DNA from: Bacteroides sp. CAG:443 | GTDB lineage: Bacteria > Bacteroidota > Bacteroidia > Bacteroidales > Bacteroidaceae | NCBI GenBank assembly: GCA_000432735.1 | Contig: FR887814.1 | Coordinates: 1 to 44,739 of the forward strand | DNA: 44,739 nt | Direction: 5' to 3' | Shown: positions 7,864 to 16,654 of the stretch, one piece after another | Numbering within the stretch: position 1 is the first letter of the stretch | How the letters are laid out: every line of letters starts with the position of its first letter | The notes under the pieces: model-generated | Seen by the model: only the letters and a program-made list of their open reading frames with translations | Told to the model about the DNA's origin: nothing | The model's database searches: none | Translations under genes and position numbers: made by a program

Positions 7864-8903
7864 TGAATATGAATATACAGGATTTTATCAATATAAGGAC
7901 AGAACGCAGACTTTTACAACAGATATTTTGGGAGTGTACGTTACGATGCAATCTCAACTGTTTGCATTGTGGCAGTGATTGTCGGAAAGATGATATGCCG
8001 CGAGATATGCCGTTCGAAGATTTTTCAAAGGTACTTGATGAGGTGGCGGCAGAAAAGGATCCTACCAAGATCATGATAGTTACTACAGGTGGAGAACCTT
8101 TGATGAGGCATGACATTGTAGCATGTGGACGTGAAATAACACGTCGTGGGTTTGTTTGGGGAATGGTTACTAATGGCATGCTTTTGGACAAGAGCAAACT
8201 TCAGGAACTGATAGATGCCGGACTGAAATCGATCTCTGTCAGTCTTGACGGTCTACAAAGTGAGCATAATTGGATGAGAGGAAACGAGCAAAGTTTCCAG
8301 CGTGCGGTCCGTGCTATTGAAGCTTTGAAAGAGTCATCTTTGACCTGGGATGTTATAACCTGTGTCAATACCAGAAACTTTTATACTCTTGGCTCGTTCC
8401 TAGGTTTTCTTCGCTTATTGGGTGTAAAGAAATGGCGTATTTTCACGGTATTTCCTATGGGGAGGGCTTCTGGTAATCAGGAGCTACAGCTTTCTTCAAG
8501 TCAATTCAGGCAGCTTATGGAGTTTATCAAGCAGGTAAGGTACAAGAAGAGAATTGCCCTTTCTTATTCTTGTGAGGGTTATCTTGGACCGTATGAGATG
8601 ATTGTCCGTGATTTTCCGTTTTTCTGCGGAGCAGGTATTAATATAGCTTCTGTCCGTTATGATGGTGCTATCACTGGGTGTTTGAGTATTCGGAGCAATC
8701 ATGACCAGGGAAATATCTATACGGATAATTTTATGGAGGTATGGAATAACCGTTTTGAACCTTTTAGAAATCGGAAATGGATGAAACACGGAGCATGTCT
8801 TGACTGCAAAGCATGGAAGGTATGCCGAGGTGGTGCCATGCATTTAAGGGAGGAAACTGGAAATATGCTCGGATGTTCCTTCCTTAAATTACAGGAAGAA
8901 TAA
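7863..8903 (+). CDS. Radical SAM/SPASM peptide-maturase-like enzyme
   Basis: 346 residues. Residues 25-36 hold the [4Fe-4S]/SAM cluster motif CxxxCxxC (Cys29, Cys33, Cys36), with an extra Cys25 before it. TTGGEPLM is the GGE SAM-binding motif, and SVSLDGL follows on a later strand. The C-terminal 100 residues are a SPASM-type auxiliary cluster region with cysteines in FFCGAG, GCLS, CLDCK, VCRGG and LGCS. Enzymes of this architecture modify ribosomal peptides or proteins. Overall resemblance is to the Bacteroidales radical SAM family paired with small lipoproteins; I recognise this from general pattern only. ATG 7863 overlaps the upstream stop (TGATG). A TTG at 7860 is a less likely start. Confidence 0.85.
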   Translation: MNMNIQDFINIRTERRLLQQIFWECTLRCNLNCLHCGSDCRKDDMPRDMPFEDFSKVLDEVAAEKDPTKIMIVTTGGEPLMRHDIVACGREITRRGFVWGMVTNGMLLDKSKLQELIDAGLKSISVSLDGLQSEHNWMRGNEQSFQRAVRAIEALKESSLTWDVITCVNTRNFYTLGSFLGFLRLLGVKKWRIFTVFPMGRASGNQELQLSSSQFRQLMEFIKQVRYKKRIALSYSCEGYLGPYEMIVRDFPFFCGAGINIASVRYDGAITGCLSIRSNHDQGNIYTDNFMEVWNNRFEPFRNRKWMKHGACLDCKAWKVCRGGAMHLREETGNMLGCSFLKLQEE

Positions 8904-9446
8904 AAGAATCGTCTGATAATTTGCGCGAAGTGCGCCCCAAAAGTTAGACAGAAAACTTTGGGAATGCACTTCAGTATTCAACTTTAGGAATTATCCCCAA
9001 AAGGAACGGACAGACAATAAAAAAGAGGCTGTCTCAAATTGAAATATAATTTGAGATGGCCTTTTTTGTGGATAAATCTAGATTCACACAGGGAAAAGAC
9101 AAAGCTATCGGAAAAATAAAATAATAAACAGGAATTAGAACAGAATAAAATTAGTCAAAAACGACAAAACATCCCCTTAAAGCTATTCAAATAAACTGAG
9201 AAATTCATAACTTCCCTATCTGCAATAATCCCCATATTTCAAAATAAATTCAGAAAAGTGCGATAGAGTTGGATGATATAAACAAGCGTAATCGCACCCT
9301 ATTATCCTTTATGAAACGAGGATTAATAAGATACGATTACTCATTAAGTTACTGATGATTATTTATCCTTTAAATTTGATAGAAAGGAAAAAATCTAAAA
9401 AATCACAACTACATCGGTTAACCCGTTCCTACACAGACAAATCAAT
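8904..9446. other. Intergenic: possible IS-end relic and terminator
   Basis: No gene is visible. At about 8928-8948 the sequence TGCGCCCCAAAAGTTAGACA resembles the terminal repeat of IS3-like elements, but no transposase remains. A terminator hairpin lies at 9021-9067. The rest, to the end of the MFS gene, is AT-rich with nothing recognisable. Confidence 0.5.
9021..9067 (+). terminator. Terminator hairpin (GAGGC-type)
   Basis: GAGGCTGTCTCAAATT (9025-9040) pairs with AATTTGAGATGGCC (9048-9061) across a 7-base loop. The stem is flanked by A-runs on the left and a T-run on the right, so it could end transcription in both directions. The same hairpin family closes the window at 44708-44739. Confidence 0.8.
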
Positions 9447-10607
9447 TCACCGTCTTTTTACCTTTATGCCAAATGCACAATACATTAAGTAAGCTACACA
9501 AAGTAGAATAACAAATAGTCCTGCTGTAATACCTCCCATATCTATAGCCAATCCTAACATAGGAGTTATAACCCCACCTCCAGCAACAGCCGTTATCATC
9601 AGACCAGAAATCTGATTCATCTTTGAGGGACATTCTTGAAAAGCCAAAGAATATATAATAGAGAATACCGAAGAGGCAAAAAATCCAATACCACCTATAC
9701 ATAATAAATTCATTGTAACTCCATCGACGAACATTAAAAGCAATAAACAGATGGCACATACGACAATATTTATACGAAAATAACGTATTCCTGAAATCCG
9801 TGCCAGTAAAAACGTTCCGAGCAATGCGCCAATCGTTCGACTCAAAAAATATATTTGAGGGGCAAACTTAACCTGTTCCGCTGTCCAGTCATAACGGGCT
9901 GCCATAAGTTTCGAACTAATATAGTTTGTAGCAACATCTACTCCTACAATAAAAAAGATGCCTAAAAACAAGACCAAAATAACTTTATTCTTCAGTAAAG
10001 AAAAGGAATCAGACATTGAAACTACTTCCGAAACACTCTGTTCACGCTGGATAGGTGTAAACATTAACCAAAGTGCAAAAAATAAAGTGATCAATCCTAA
10101 CATTGGGAAACAATAATACCAATACTCCGAACCAAAGCGTAAGGTGGCAAACAAAACAATTTCCGGACCAACCAAAGAAGATACAGCCTTAATAACCTGC
10201 CCTGCTGTCAGACTACTTGTCAGCATATGTTGATTAGATATTACATTATTAAGCAATGGATTAAGTGATATTTGCAGTATAGCATTCCCGATTCCAAGCA
10301 AAATATAGGCAATAATACAAGTCAGACTGCTATAAACAATTAAAGGCAAGAACATACCCACTATTGTCACCGCCATACTTATCAGTACAGTATTCTTCCG
10401 GCCCCATTTATTCATTTTATTACCAATGGGTATTCCCAAGAAAAGAAACCAGATAAAAACCATAGACGGAACAAATCCTGTCATTGTAGACGACCAGCCG
10501 AAACTTGCCTGCATGTAATCGGAAGAAATACCCACAATATCACAAAACCCCATGACGAAAAAGGCAGCAAGTACCGGAATTACTTTTATTATCGAATTGT
10601 TTTTCAT
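9447..10607 (-). CDS. MFS sugar transporter (FucP-like)
   Basis: 386 residues with about 12 hydrophobic segments; a major facilitator superfamily permease of the inner membrane. The short N-terminus leads straight into helix 1 (VIPVLAAFFVMGFCDIVGISS), and NKMNKWGRKNT is the typical loop 2-3 motif. Its place at the end of the mannan locus, 66 bp after the GH92 gene, suggests it imports free mannose or a small mannoside released in the periplasm. Substrate is inferred from the neighbours. A stem-loop at 10629-10657 separates it from GH92, which could set its transcript level apart. Confidence 0.85.
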   Translation of the reverse strand: MKNNSIIKVIPVLAAFFVMGFCDIVGISSDYMQASFGWSSTMTGFVPSMVFIWFLFLGIPIGNKMNKWGRKNTVLISMAVTIVGMFLPLIVYSSLTCIIAYILLGIGNAILQISLNPLLNNVISNQHMLTSSLTAGQVIKAVSSLVGPEIVLFATLRFGSEYWYYCFPMLGLITLFFALWLMFTPIQREQSVSEVVSMSDSFSLLKNKVILVLFLGIFFIVGVDVATNYISSKLMAARYDWTAEQVKFAPQIYFLSRTIGALLGTFLLARISGIRYFRINIVVCAICLLLLMFVDGVTMNLLCIGGIGFFASSVFSIIYSLAFQECPSKMNQISGLMITAVAGGGVITPMLGLAIDMGGITAGLFVILLCVAYLMYCAFGIKVKRR

Positions 10608-10628
10608 AAGTTAACGAACAAAAGTTTA

Positions 10629-10657
10629 CATAGCCGGTTCAGAATGAACCAGCTATG
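10629..10657. repeat. Intergenic stem-loop between GH92 and MFS genes
   Basis: CATAGCCGGTTCA (10629-10641), loop GAA, TGAACCAGCTATG (10645-10657): 12 of 13 positions pair. There is no T-run on the coding strand, so it looks like an RNA-processing or stabilising element rather than a terminator. Confidence 0.6.
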
Positions 10658-10673
10658 CAAGCAAAACAATGTT

Positions 10674-13061
10674 TTATTTACCATAGTACGGAAGTACGTC
10701 TGTTCCCCACTTAACGTTAGGGGTACTTCCCATTTTCAATTTCAGGGTTCCTCCTTTGAGGAAATCTTCACGATATATCCAACAATTATTTAGTGGTTTT
10801 CCATTAAATTCAGCAGACTGGATATAATAAGCATCGGGAGTATTGTTCTCCACCTCTATCACAAAGGATTCACCTTTTGCATATTGAGGATCCAGCTTTA
10901 TTTCGATTTTATCGAACAATGGACTTCCTATCTGGAAGGTTGGCTTATCACACGCACCCCCTTGAACATCAAACAATCCCATGCCAGCCAATACATACCA
11001 TGCACCAAGCTGCCCCTGATCTTCATCCTGTCCATATCCATAGCCATGTTCTCCAGTAACTCCATAAAATTCATCACATATCAAACGAGTCCACTTTTGT
11101 GTAAGATAAGGTTTACCCGAGAAATTGAAGAGCCATGAAATATGAAGATTAGGCTGATTACCATGATTGTAAGGACTTTGCAAGCCAGAAAAGGCATAAG
11201 TAACTTTTCCTCCTCCAAAGACCGATTTACGAGCTTCTGTAAAGATAGAATCCAAACGATTATTGAACAAGTCAACACCAACACGTTTGATTAATCCTTC
11301 CGGATCTTGAGGAACAAAGAAGGTATACTGCACAGCATTTCCTTCCTGGAATCCTCTCCAAGGCTCCAATGGATTGAACTTATCTATAAATTCTCCGTTT
11401 TCCAAACGAGGACGAATAACTTTATTTGTATCATCAAAAAGTTTTGCCCATCCAGTAGACAATTCCATTAAACGCTTATAATCGTCTGTCTTTCCCAAAA
11501 CCTTAGCCCATTGTGCAACCGCATAAGCACTGAAGCTATACTCTAATGTATGTGAAGCAGAGAAAGAAGAACCTTTATCGTGAGTACCAAAATAAACTTC
11601 ATCATTATAAGGAACATATCCTTTTTCGACGAATTGTCTGACATCCATTTTTCCGGCTCCTTCAATACGTCCTCTCCATTCCAGTTCATTTTTCAAAGCT
11701 GCCTGATAACCTGCTTCTACATCAAAATTACGAATGCCGCTATTATAAGCACCAGAAAGAGCAATACTAACCATATTGGTTCCAACACCCGACACATATT
11801 TACTTGCAGCAATACCGTCGCCCAGCCAGCCGGCATCCTTATACATCAAAATTTGACTTTGTACCCAGTCTTTATAATATTCAGGATAAGCCATAGCCCA
11901 AAGATTGGTCAGATTCCAATAGGCTCCCCAAATTGCATCTGTATTATAATAATTGAATGCAGGAGCTCCATCTTGCTTAAGTTGGATTTTTCCTATTGAT
12001 CCATCATTTTTAGGATATGCACCGTTTACATCGCTTGCCAGCCCTCGTCCCAACAAAGCATGGTACAAGCCCGTATAAAACTTAATTCGGCTATCTTCTG
12101 TACCCCCAGAAACGACAATACGATTTAAAGCATCATTCCATCTTTTCTTGGCTAAATCCTTAGCCTCATCGAAAGTCAAGTCGGCAGCTTCCTTTTCTAA
12201 ATTCAACTTCGCATTATCTATAGAAGTATAAGACAATCCTATTTTAACATCTACAACCTGGTCTTTAGAAGTTTTATAGTTCAATACCATCATGGCTCCA
12301 GCTCCCTTTATCTCGGTACTATCCATGACATCTTTTCCTCTATATAACACATTTACAGAATTAGGCGATTGGCTTAGTTTAGCATAAAAATACATAGGTA
12401 CAGTTGCCCCTGCCTGATATTTTTTCACATATTCAGGCTCAGTCACTACGTATCCTTCTATTGTCTGTCCGTCTACCTGCTTAATGTAAGCATCTCGTAC
12501 ACTTCCACTTTCTCCCAACTTATTACCAATATCCATTATAACGTGTGAACTATCTGATTGAGGGAAAGTGTATCTTTGGAATCCCACTCTGTCGGTTGCA
12601 GTAAGTTCTACTTTTATCTGATAATCTTTCAGTAAAACAGTATAATATCCAGGAGCCGCATATTCGTCCTTCTTATCAAAGCGTGAACGATATCCTTCAT
12701 CTGGTGTTTCCAGTTTACCCGGAACATTTTTGATAGTTCCCACTGTAGGCATTAACAAAAATCCCCCTATCTGAAACTCATGCATACAAGGAAATCCATC
12801 GATAGATGTATGCGTTTCATCGTATCCAACGGCTTCCCATCCCTGTTCATTGCCATATGTACCATTAGTAGATGCACCCAGTTTGGCCATTCCAAACGGA
12901 ACGGCAGCTGGCGTGTAAAAGAACCAACGACTGTGTACTGTTCCGATATTGGGACGCACATACTGCGTTAAATCTTCTTCCTGCACAACAGGCGTACGTG
13001 AAGCACAAGATGCCATACAAAGTGCTCCAATTCCAATCCATAAACTTTTTAATAAATCCAT
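10674..13061 (-). CDS. GH92 alpha-mannosidase lipoprotein
   Basis: Exo-acting, calcium-dependent inverting alpha-mannosidase; 795 residues, the usual GH92 length. A lipoprotein signal ends in MASC-A (Cys19). Family motifs are visible: YVRPNIGT and PAAVPFGM near the start, FQEGNAVQYTFFVPQD with the probable general acid Glu, and GQDEDQGQLGAWYV with the probable base Asp and Gln. The usual GNEP with paired His is HGNQPNLH here, a change near the +1 subsite and metal site that may shift linkage preference. It lies 4 bp after a GH76 gene in the same operon. Most GH92 enzymes trim alpha-1,2 or alpha-1,3 mannose branches; the exact linkage is not predictable here. Confidence 0.92.
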   Translation of the reverse strand: MDLLKSLWIGIGALCMASCASRTPVVQEEDLTQYVRPNIGTVHSRWFFYTPAAVPFGMAKLGASTNGTYGNEQGWEAVGYDETHTSIDGFPCMHEFQIGGFLLMPTVGTIKNVPGKLETPDEGYRSRFDKKDEYAAPGYYTVLLKDYQIKVELTATDRVGFQRYTFPQSDSSHVIMDIGNKLGESGSVRDAYIKQVDGQTIEGYVVTEPEYVKKYQAGATVPMYFYAKLSQSPNSVNVLYRGKDVMDSTEIKGAGAMMVLNYKTSKDQVVDVKIGLSYTSIDNAKLNLEKEAADLTFDEAKDLAKKRWNDALNRIVVSGGTEDSRIKFYTGLYHALLGRGLASDVNGAYPKNDGSIGKIQLKQDGAPAFNYYNTDAIWGAYWNLTNLWAMAYPEYYKDWVQSQILMYKDAGWLGDGIAASKYVSGVGTNMVSIALSGAYNSGIRNFDVEAGYQAALKNELEWRGRIEGAGKMDVRQFVEKGYVPYNDEVYFGTHDKGSSFSASHTLEYSFSAYAVAQWAKVLGKTDDYKRLMELSTGWAKLFDDTNKVIRPRLENGEFIDKFNPLEPWRGFQEGNAVQYTFFVPQDPEGLIKRVGVDLFNNRLDSIFTEARKSVFGGGKVTYAFSGLQSPYNHGNQPNLHISWLFNFSGKPYLTQKWTRLICDEFYGVTGEHGYGYGQDEDQGQLGAWYVLAGMGLFDVQGGACDKPTFQIGSPLFDKIEIKLDPQYAKGESFVIEVENNTPDAYYIQSAEFNGKPLNNCWIYREDFLKGGTLKLKMGSTPNVKWGTDVLPYYGK

Positions 13062-13065
13062 ATTA

Positions 13066-14250
13066 TTATTTTTTTACTTCACCTTTAATTAAAGCGATTC
13101 GAGTATAAAGTTCAATCATACACGATTCATCCAACAACCATTTAGGTTTATCTGCTTCTTCCGCATTTCCGGTCCAGTCATTATATATCAATCCGGCTTT
13201 ATCACGAGCATGCTTCCATGCCCAGTCGGCCGATGCGATGATAGCATCAATATATTTCGAGTTTCCAGTTACCTCGTATAATTCTTGATATCCCCGGAAT
13301 AATACAACGACAAACCAAGGTAAATCTTTTATGTAAGGAACACCATTATCCGTATACTTTACATAGAATGCAAAACTGCCTTCAGCTAATCTTTCTGCAT
13401 CATTGAGATAATGTTTATCGCCCGTAGCCTTATACAGACGAACTGCCGACTGAATCATTGTTCCTGTATTATACGTATAGGCATGCTTTTGCACTTCACC
13501 TTTCTCCGTCAACCATGAATTCCAAATAATATGCAATGAGTCATCTTCCAGATGTCCTAACATCCAATTATAAAAGCGTTTGCCTTGCGCTAGATACATG
13601 GTATCTTTTGTCGCTTCATATAATTTTAAGGAGAGAACGGTTGCCTTTCCATTAGAGCAAGCAGGCTTCTGGTCTCGATATCCCTCCAACCAAGGAACAG
13701 CTCCTCCCCAGTCATCGCTCCATCCACTCATTATAAAAGTCATGACCTCTTTAGCCTTATTCAAATAGGCAACCTTTCCGGAAGAGAAATAGGCATCTAT
13801 ATAATCTATACCAACCAACCCATTATCATCATAATAACGATCGACCTTTTTAAACTGAACCGGATAAGCCTGATATCCTGCAGGGACACGCTTGTTATCA
13901 TAATATTTTTCAACAGCTATAACCATTGAATCCTGATAAGCGGCATATTTTTGAGGATCACATTCGACCAAAAGATTGACAGCAGAAAATATTCCACTCA
14001 TCGGCCATAAATAAGATGTTTCTTGTGCTTTATGGGTAGAATCCTGAAAATAGGTCAAATCGGGTTTGTAAGTATTAGGATAGTATTCAGCAAAAAGTCC
14101 ATACTGTGGTACCCGATACTTGCTCCATACGCTCTGAAACAGCTCTTCAGCCCTATCTATATAAGGAGTCTCCTTAGGTTGCTTTTGGCTACAAGCAGCC
14201 AAAAACAATAACACAAATACCAAAGGAACAGGATAATATATTATTCTCAT
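13066..14250 (-). CDS. GH76 endo-alpha-1,6-mannanase lipoprotein
   Basis: 394 residues, with a lipoprotein signal (LLFLAAC-S, Cys20), so probably anchored to the outer membrane. GH76 enzymes cleave the alpha-1,6-mannan backbone with retention. The paired catalytic Asp residues are seen in RYYDDNGLVGIDYI. Alternating helical hairpins typical of an (alpha/alpha)6 barrel follow, including GGAVPWLEGY and ACSNGKA. The start overlaps the stop of the preceding GH76 gene by 4 bases (ATGA), implying coupled translation. Sequence differs substantially from the neighbouring GH76, so the pair is not a recent duplication. Confidence 0.9.
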   Translation of the reverse strand: MRIIYYPVPLVFVLLFLAACSQKQPKETPYIDRAEELFQSVWSKYRVPQYGLFAEYYPNTYKPDLTYFQDSTHKAQETSYLWPMSGIFSAVNLLVECDPQKYAAYQDSMVIAVEKYYDNKRVPAGYQAYPVQFKKVDRYYDDNGLVGIDYIDAYFSSGKVAYLNKAKEVMTFIMSGWSDDWGGAVPWLEGYRDQKPACSNGKATVLSLKLYEATKDTMYLAQGKRFYNWMLGHLEDDSLHIIWNSWLTEKGEVQKHAYTYNTGTMIQSAVRLYKATGDKHYLNDAERLAEGSFAFYVKYTDNGVPYIKDLPWFVVVLFRGYQELYEVTGNSKYIDAIIASADWAWKHARDKAGLIYNDWTGNAEEADKPKWLLDESCMIELYTRIALIKGEVKK

Positions 14251-15452
14251 AACTGACCATTATAATATAAAGCCAATACGGCATAAGATTCGATAACTGC
14301 ATCTTGCATTAATAGCTGATATGATCTCTTAGGATCTTTACCTGTCCAATCTTCATAGAAGAAACCTTCTTGAGTACGAGCATGCTCATAGGCGTAATTA
14401 ATGTAGTTAGCATATACATCTATGTATTGTTTCACATTCGAATCATATGGAGCAATATCAATATATGCTCTCAGCAACTTCGTATTAAACCACGGATCAT
14501 GATCGGGATAAGCCAATCCGATTCCATTTACAGAACGGACAAAAACGCCATAAGATCCTTGAGCTGAAGCTTTTGCATCATTTAAATAATTTTCATCATT
14601 TGTTATTTCATACAGACATACCCCATTCTGAATCATTACCCCAACATTATAAGTCCATTTTGTCTTGTTGATGGAACCTGACGCATCTTTACTATTCCAG
14701 TAACAATGATCTGTACTATCTTCCAAATTTGTTTTAACCCATTCATAAAGTTCCTTTGCAAAAGCTAAAACTTCTTCTTTACGATCTTGCGGACAAACTT
14801 CATAATACTTCAAAAGGAACTGTATGGCATATCCATTGGCACAAGCAGGCTTGTTCGAACTCTCATTGCCCGGTACATTTTTCAAAGATTCATTCCACCA
14901 AATTCCGCCACCGAAAATATCATCTTTTCCTGATTTCAAGAAATCGACTATCTGACCGGCACGATTAAGATATGCCTCATCATTTAAACGTTCATAGGCT
15001 TCCAACAGACTAAGTCCGACAATTGAATTATCATCGTAAAAGCGATCAGAGTTACCTGACGTTCCATCAGTACCGGACCCATATCCAGCAATCTGATGAG
15101 TTCCATTACTTTCCATCCAATAACATGACAGTCCATCAATCAGTGTTTGATAATCGACATCATATTCCAAATCGCTCAGGAAAGCAGCTCCCGTGGTTAA
15201 ACAATTATAAGGCCACAAAAAAGAATACGTACCGTCCCCCGCTTGTGCAGGAAAGTTCTCACGGTACAAATTACCCGTCTTATAATACTCTTGAACCAAT
15301 TTGAAAACTTCATATCCCCTTGCACCATAATCCACTACTTCCTGAGTAGGAGGTGGTGTTTGAGGTCCTGTAGGAGTCCATTCTTCAACCCCTGTTTCAC
15401 AAGAACAAAACAATGAAATAGCTAAGGCACTTGTATATATAAATCTTTTCAT
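14247..15452 (-). CDS. GH76 endo-alpha-1,6-mannanase lipoprotein
   Basis: 401 residues, with a lipoprotein signal (SLFCSC-E) and a Thr/Pro-rich linker (TPTGPQTPPPTQ) that could hold the enzyme away from the membrane surface. The catalytic Asp pair is in RFYDDNSIVGLSLL. GGGIWWNE and KPACANG match the GH76 layout. It lies 78 bp after the SusE-like gene, with a stem-loop in the gap. The linker and the lipobox followed by acidic residues fit a surface-exposed enzyme that makes the first cuts, but location is inferred. Confidence 0.9.
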   Translation of the reverse strand: MKRFIYTSALAISLFCSCETGVEEWTPTGPQTPPPTQEVVDYGARGYEVFKLVQEYYKTGNLYRENFPAQAGDGTYSFLWPYNCLTTGAAFLSDLEYDVDYQTLIDGLSCYWMESNGTHQIAGYGSGTDGTSGNSDRFYDDNSIVGLSLLEAYERLNDEAYLNRAGQIVDFLKSGKDDIFGGGIWWNESLKNVPGNESSNKPACANGYAIQFLLKYYEVCPQDRKEEVLAFAKELYEWVKTNLEDSTDHCYWNSKDASGSINKTKWTYNVGVMIQNGVCLYEITNDENYLNDAKASAQGSYGVFVRSVNGIGLAYPDHDPWFNTKLLRAYIDIAPYDSNVKQYIDVYANYINYAYEHARTQEGFFYEDWTGKDPKRSYQLLMQDAVIESYAVLALYYNGQL

Positions 15453-15480
15453 ACTATTTTTCTACTATAATTATTTTTCA

Positions 15481-15514
15481 TATCTCGAAGGAATGCTTTT
15501 ATACCTTCGAGATA
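15481..15514. repeat. Intergenic stem-loop between susE-like and GH76 genes
   Basis: TATCTCGAAGG (15481-15491) pairs perfectly with CCTTCGAGATA (15504-15514) across a 12-base loop. On the operon strand no T-run follows, so it is more likely a processing or stability element that separates the abundant SusC/D/E message from the enzyme genes. Confidence 0.65.
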
Positions 15515-15530
15515 CGTAACTTTTTATCTA

Positions 15531-16649
15531 TTACTTGACGTCTGAGAACGAATGAATCATCATACCGTCTGCATTGGTATCGATCGTCACTGTACAAGTT
15601 TTCTGGTTTAATGAATGACTCATCTTCCACAAATGATCCCATTGACTCCATGTAAATTCATGCAGTTCGTAGAAAGTTGCCGGTTCATTTTCCCCTGGCT
15701 GTTCTGCTGAGATAGCATCTCCTCTTCCCCAGCAAACATCGGAACCATTGATCGTTGCAATGAAATAATAACGTTCTTCAACCCAAGTAAGCCAAGATGG
15801 AGGGTTTGTAGTAGGATCATTCGGATCGACAAATCGAATATTAACGCTTTCTTTCTTATATATTCCATTACCAACATACTGCATATCTGCAATTACATCA
15901 AAAGTAGCCCCCCATATCATTCTTACTCCAGAAATAACATCCTTCGCAATAGTTTTGGTATTAAAATTCAAAATCAGTCTAACAACATTATCTTCAGCCT
16001 CTACATTATAAGCCTCATCTCCTTCTATTAACTTTCCTGAATTGTCAACCGTATAGTTTACACCATTTTCTAACGCATCGGTAAAATAAATATTTCCAGC
16101 ATTCAACTTAGTATAAATAACAAAGATACCGTCACTTTCTTTACGGAAAGGAAGCGGTTCCATTCCTTGATTTTCTGAAGCTGATCCCAGTAAGAACAAT
16201 TGTTCCGGAATTTCTTCAGCAGGGCGTGTTACTTGAATTTCACCGCATTCTTGTGAACGTCTCACTATCCCACCTCGAGAAGCTTCCACAGTCCACTTAA
16301 TTTTACCGGTTTCCGCTGTTTTTAATCCGGCCTCCCGAGCTATTTTATTTAATATGACATGGGTCAATGTAAGCTGACGGTAAGCCCCAAAGTCACTTTG
16401 AGAAGAATATATAGGGTCTGAAAAATCTCCATCGGCTTTATCGAATAAGACAGAGTATAGCAGAACTCCTCCATCATTAGCCCCTCCATTCCATGTTAAG
16501 ACTATATTTTCAGAAGATTGCAAATCAATGGCAACCTCCTTCGGGCCAGACAGTTCATTTGGTAAAGTAAAACCTTCATCGAGTTTATAATCTTTGGAAC
16601 ATCCAGCCAAAAACAATATTGAGAATAAAAAAATATATATCGCTTTCAT
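15531..16649 (-). CDS. SusE-like outer-membrane glycan-binding lipoprotein
   Basis: 372 residues, with a lipobox LAGC-S (Cys17). An N-terminal SusE-type Ig domain (about 30-140: LTWNGGAN, then a strand-rich segment) is followed by strand-rich domains resembling starch-binding-type modules. Proteins at this position after susC and susD bind the glycan at the cell surface and need not resemble each other in sequence. The start at 16649 (MKAIYIF) is preferred over an upstream in-frame one at 16661, because it gives a proper signal peptide and a 5-bp gap from the susD stop. Confidence 0.8.
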   Translation of the reverse strand: MKAIYIFLFSILFLAGCSKDYKLDEGFTLPNELSGPKEVAIDLQSSENIVLTWNGGANDGGVLLYSVLFDKADGDFSDPIYSSQSDFGAYRQLTLTHVILNKIAREAGLKTAETGKIKWTVEASRGGIVRRSQECGEIQVTRPAEEIPEQLFLLGSASENQGMEPLPFRKESDGIFVIYTKLNAGNIYFTDALENGVNYTVDNSGKLIEGDEAYNVEAEDNVVRLILNFNTKTIAKDVISGVRMIWGATFDVIADMQYVGNGIYKKESVNIRFVDPNDPTTNPPSWLTWVEERYYFIATINGSDVCWGRGDAISAEQPGENEPATFYELHEFTWSQWDHLWKMSHSLNQKTCTVTIDTNADGMMIHSFSDVK

Positions 16650-16654
16650 ATTTA

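Noticed and set aside
8928..8990. Insertion sequence end
   Set aside because: A sequence like an IS3-type terminal repeat is present, but there is no transposase, partner end or target duplication, so only a possible relic is noted.
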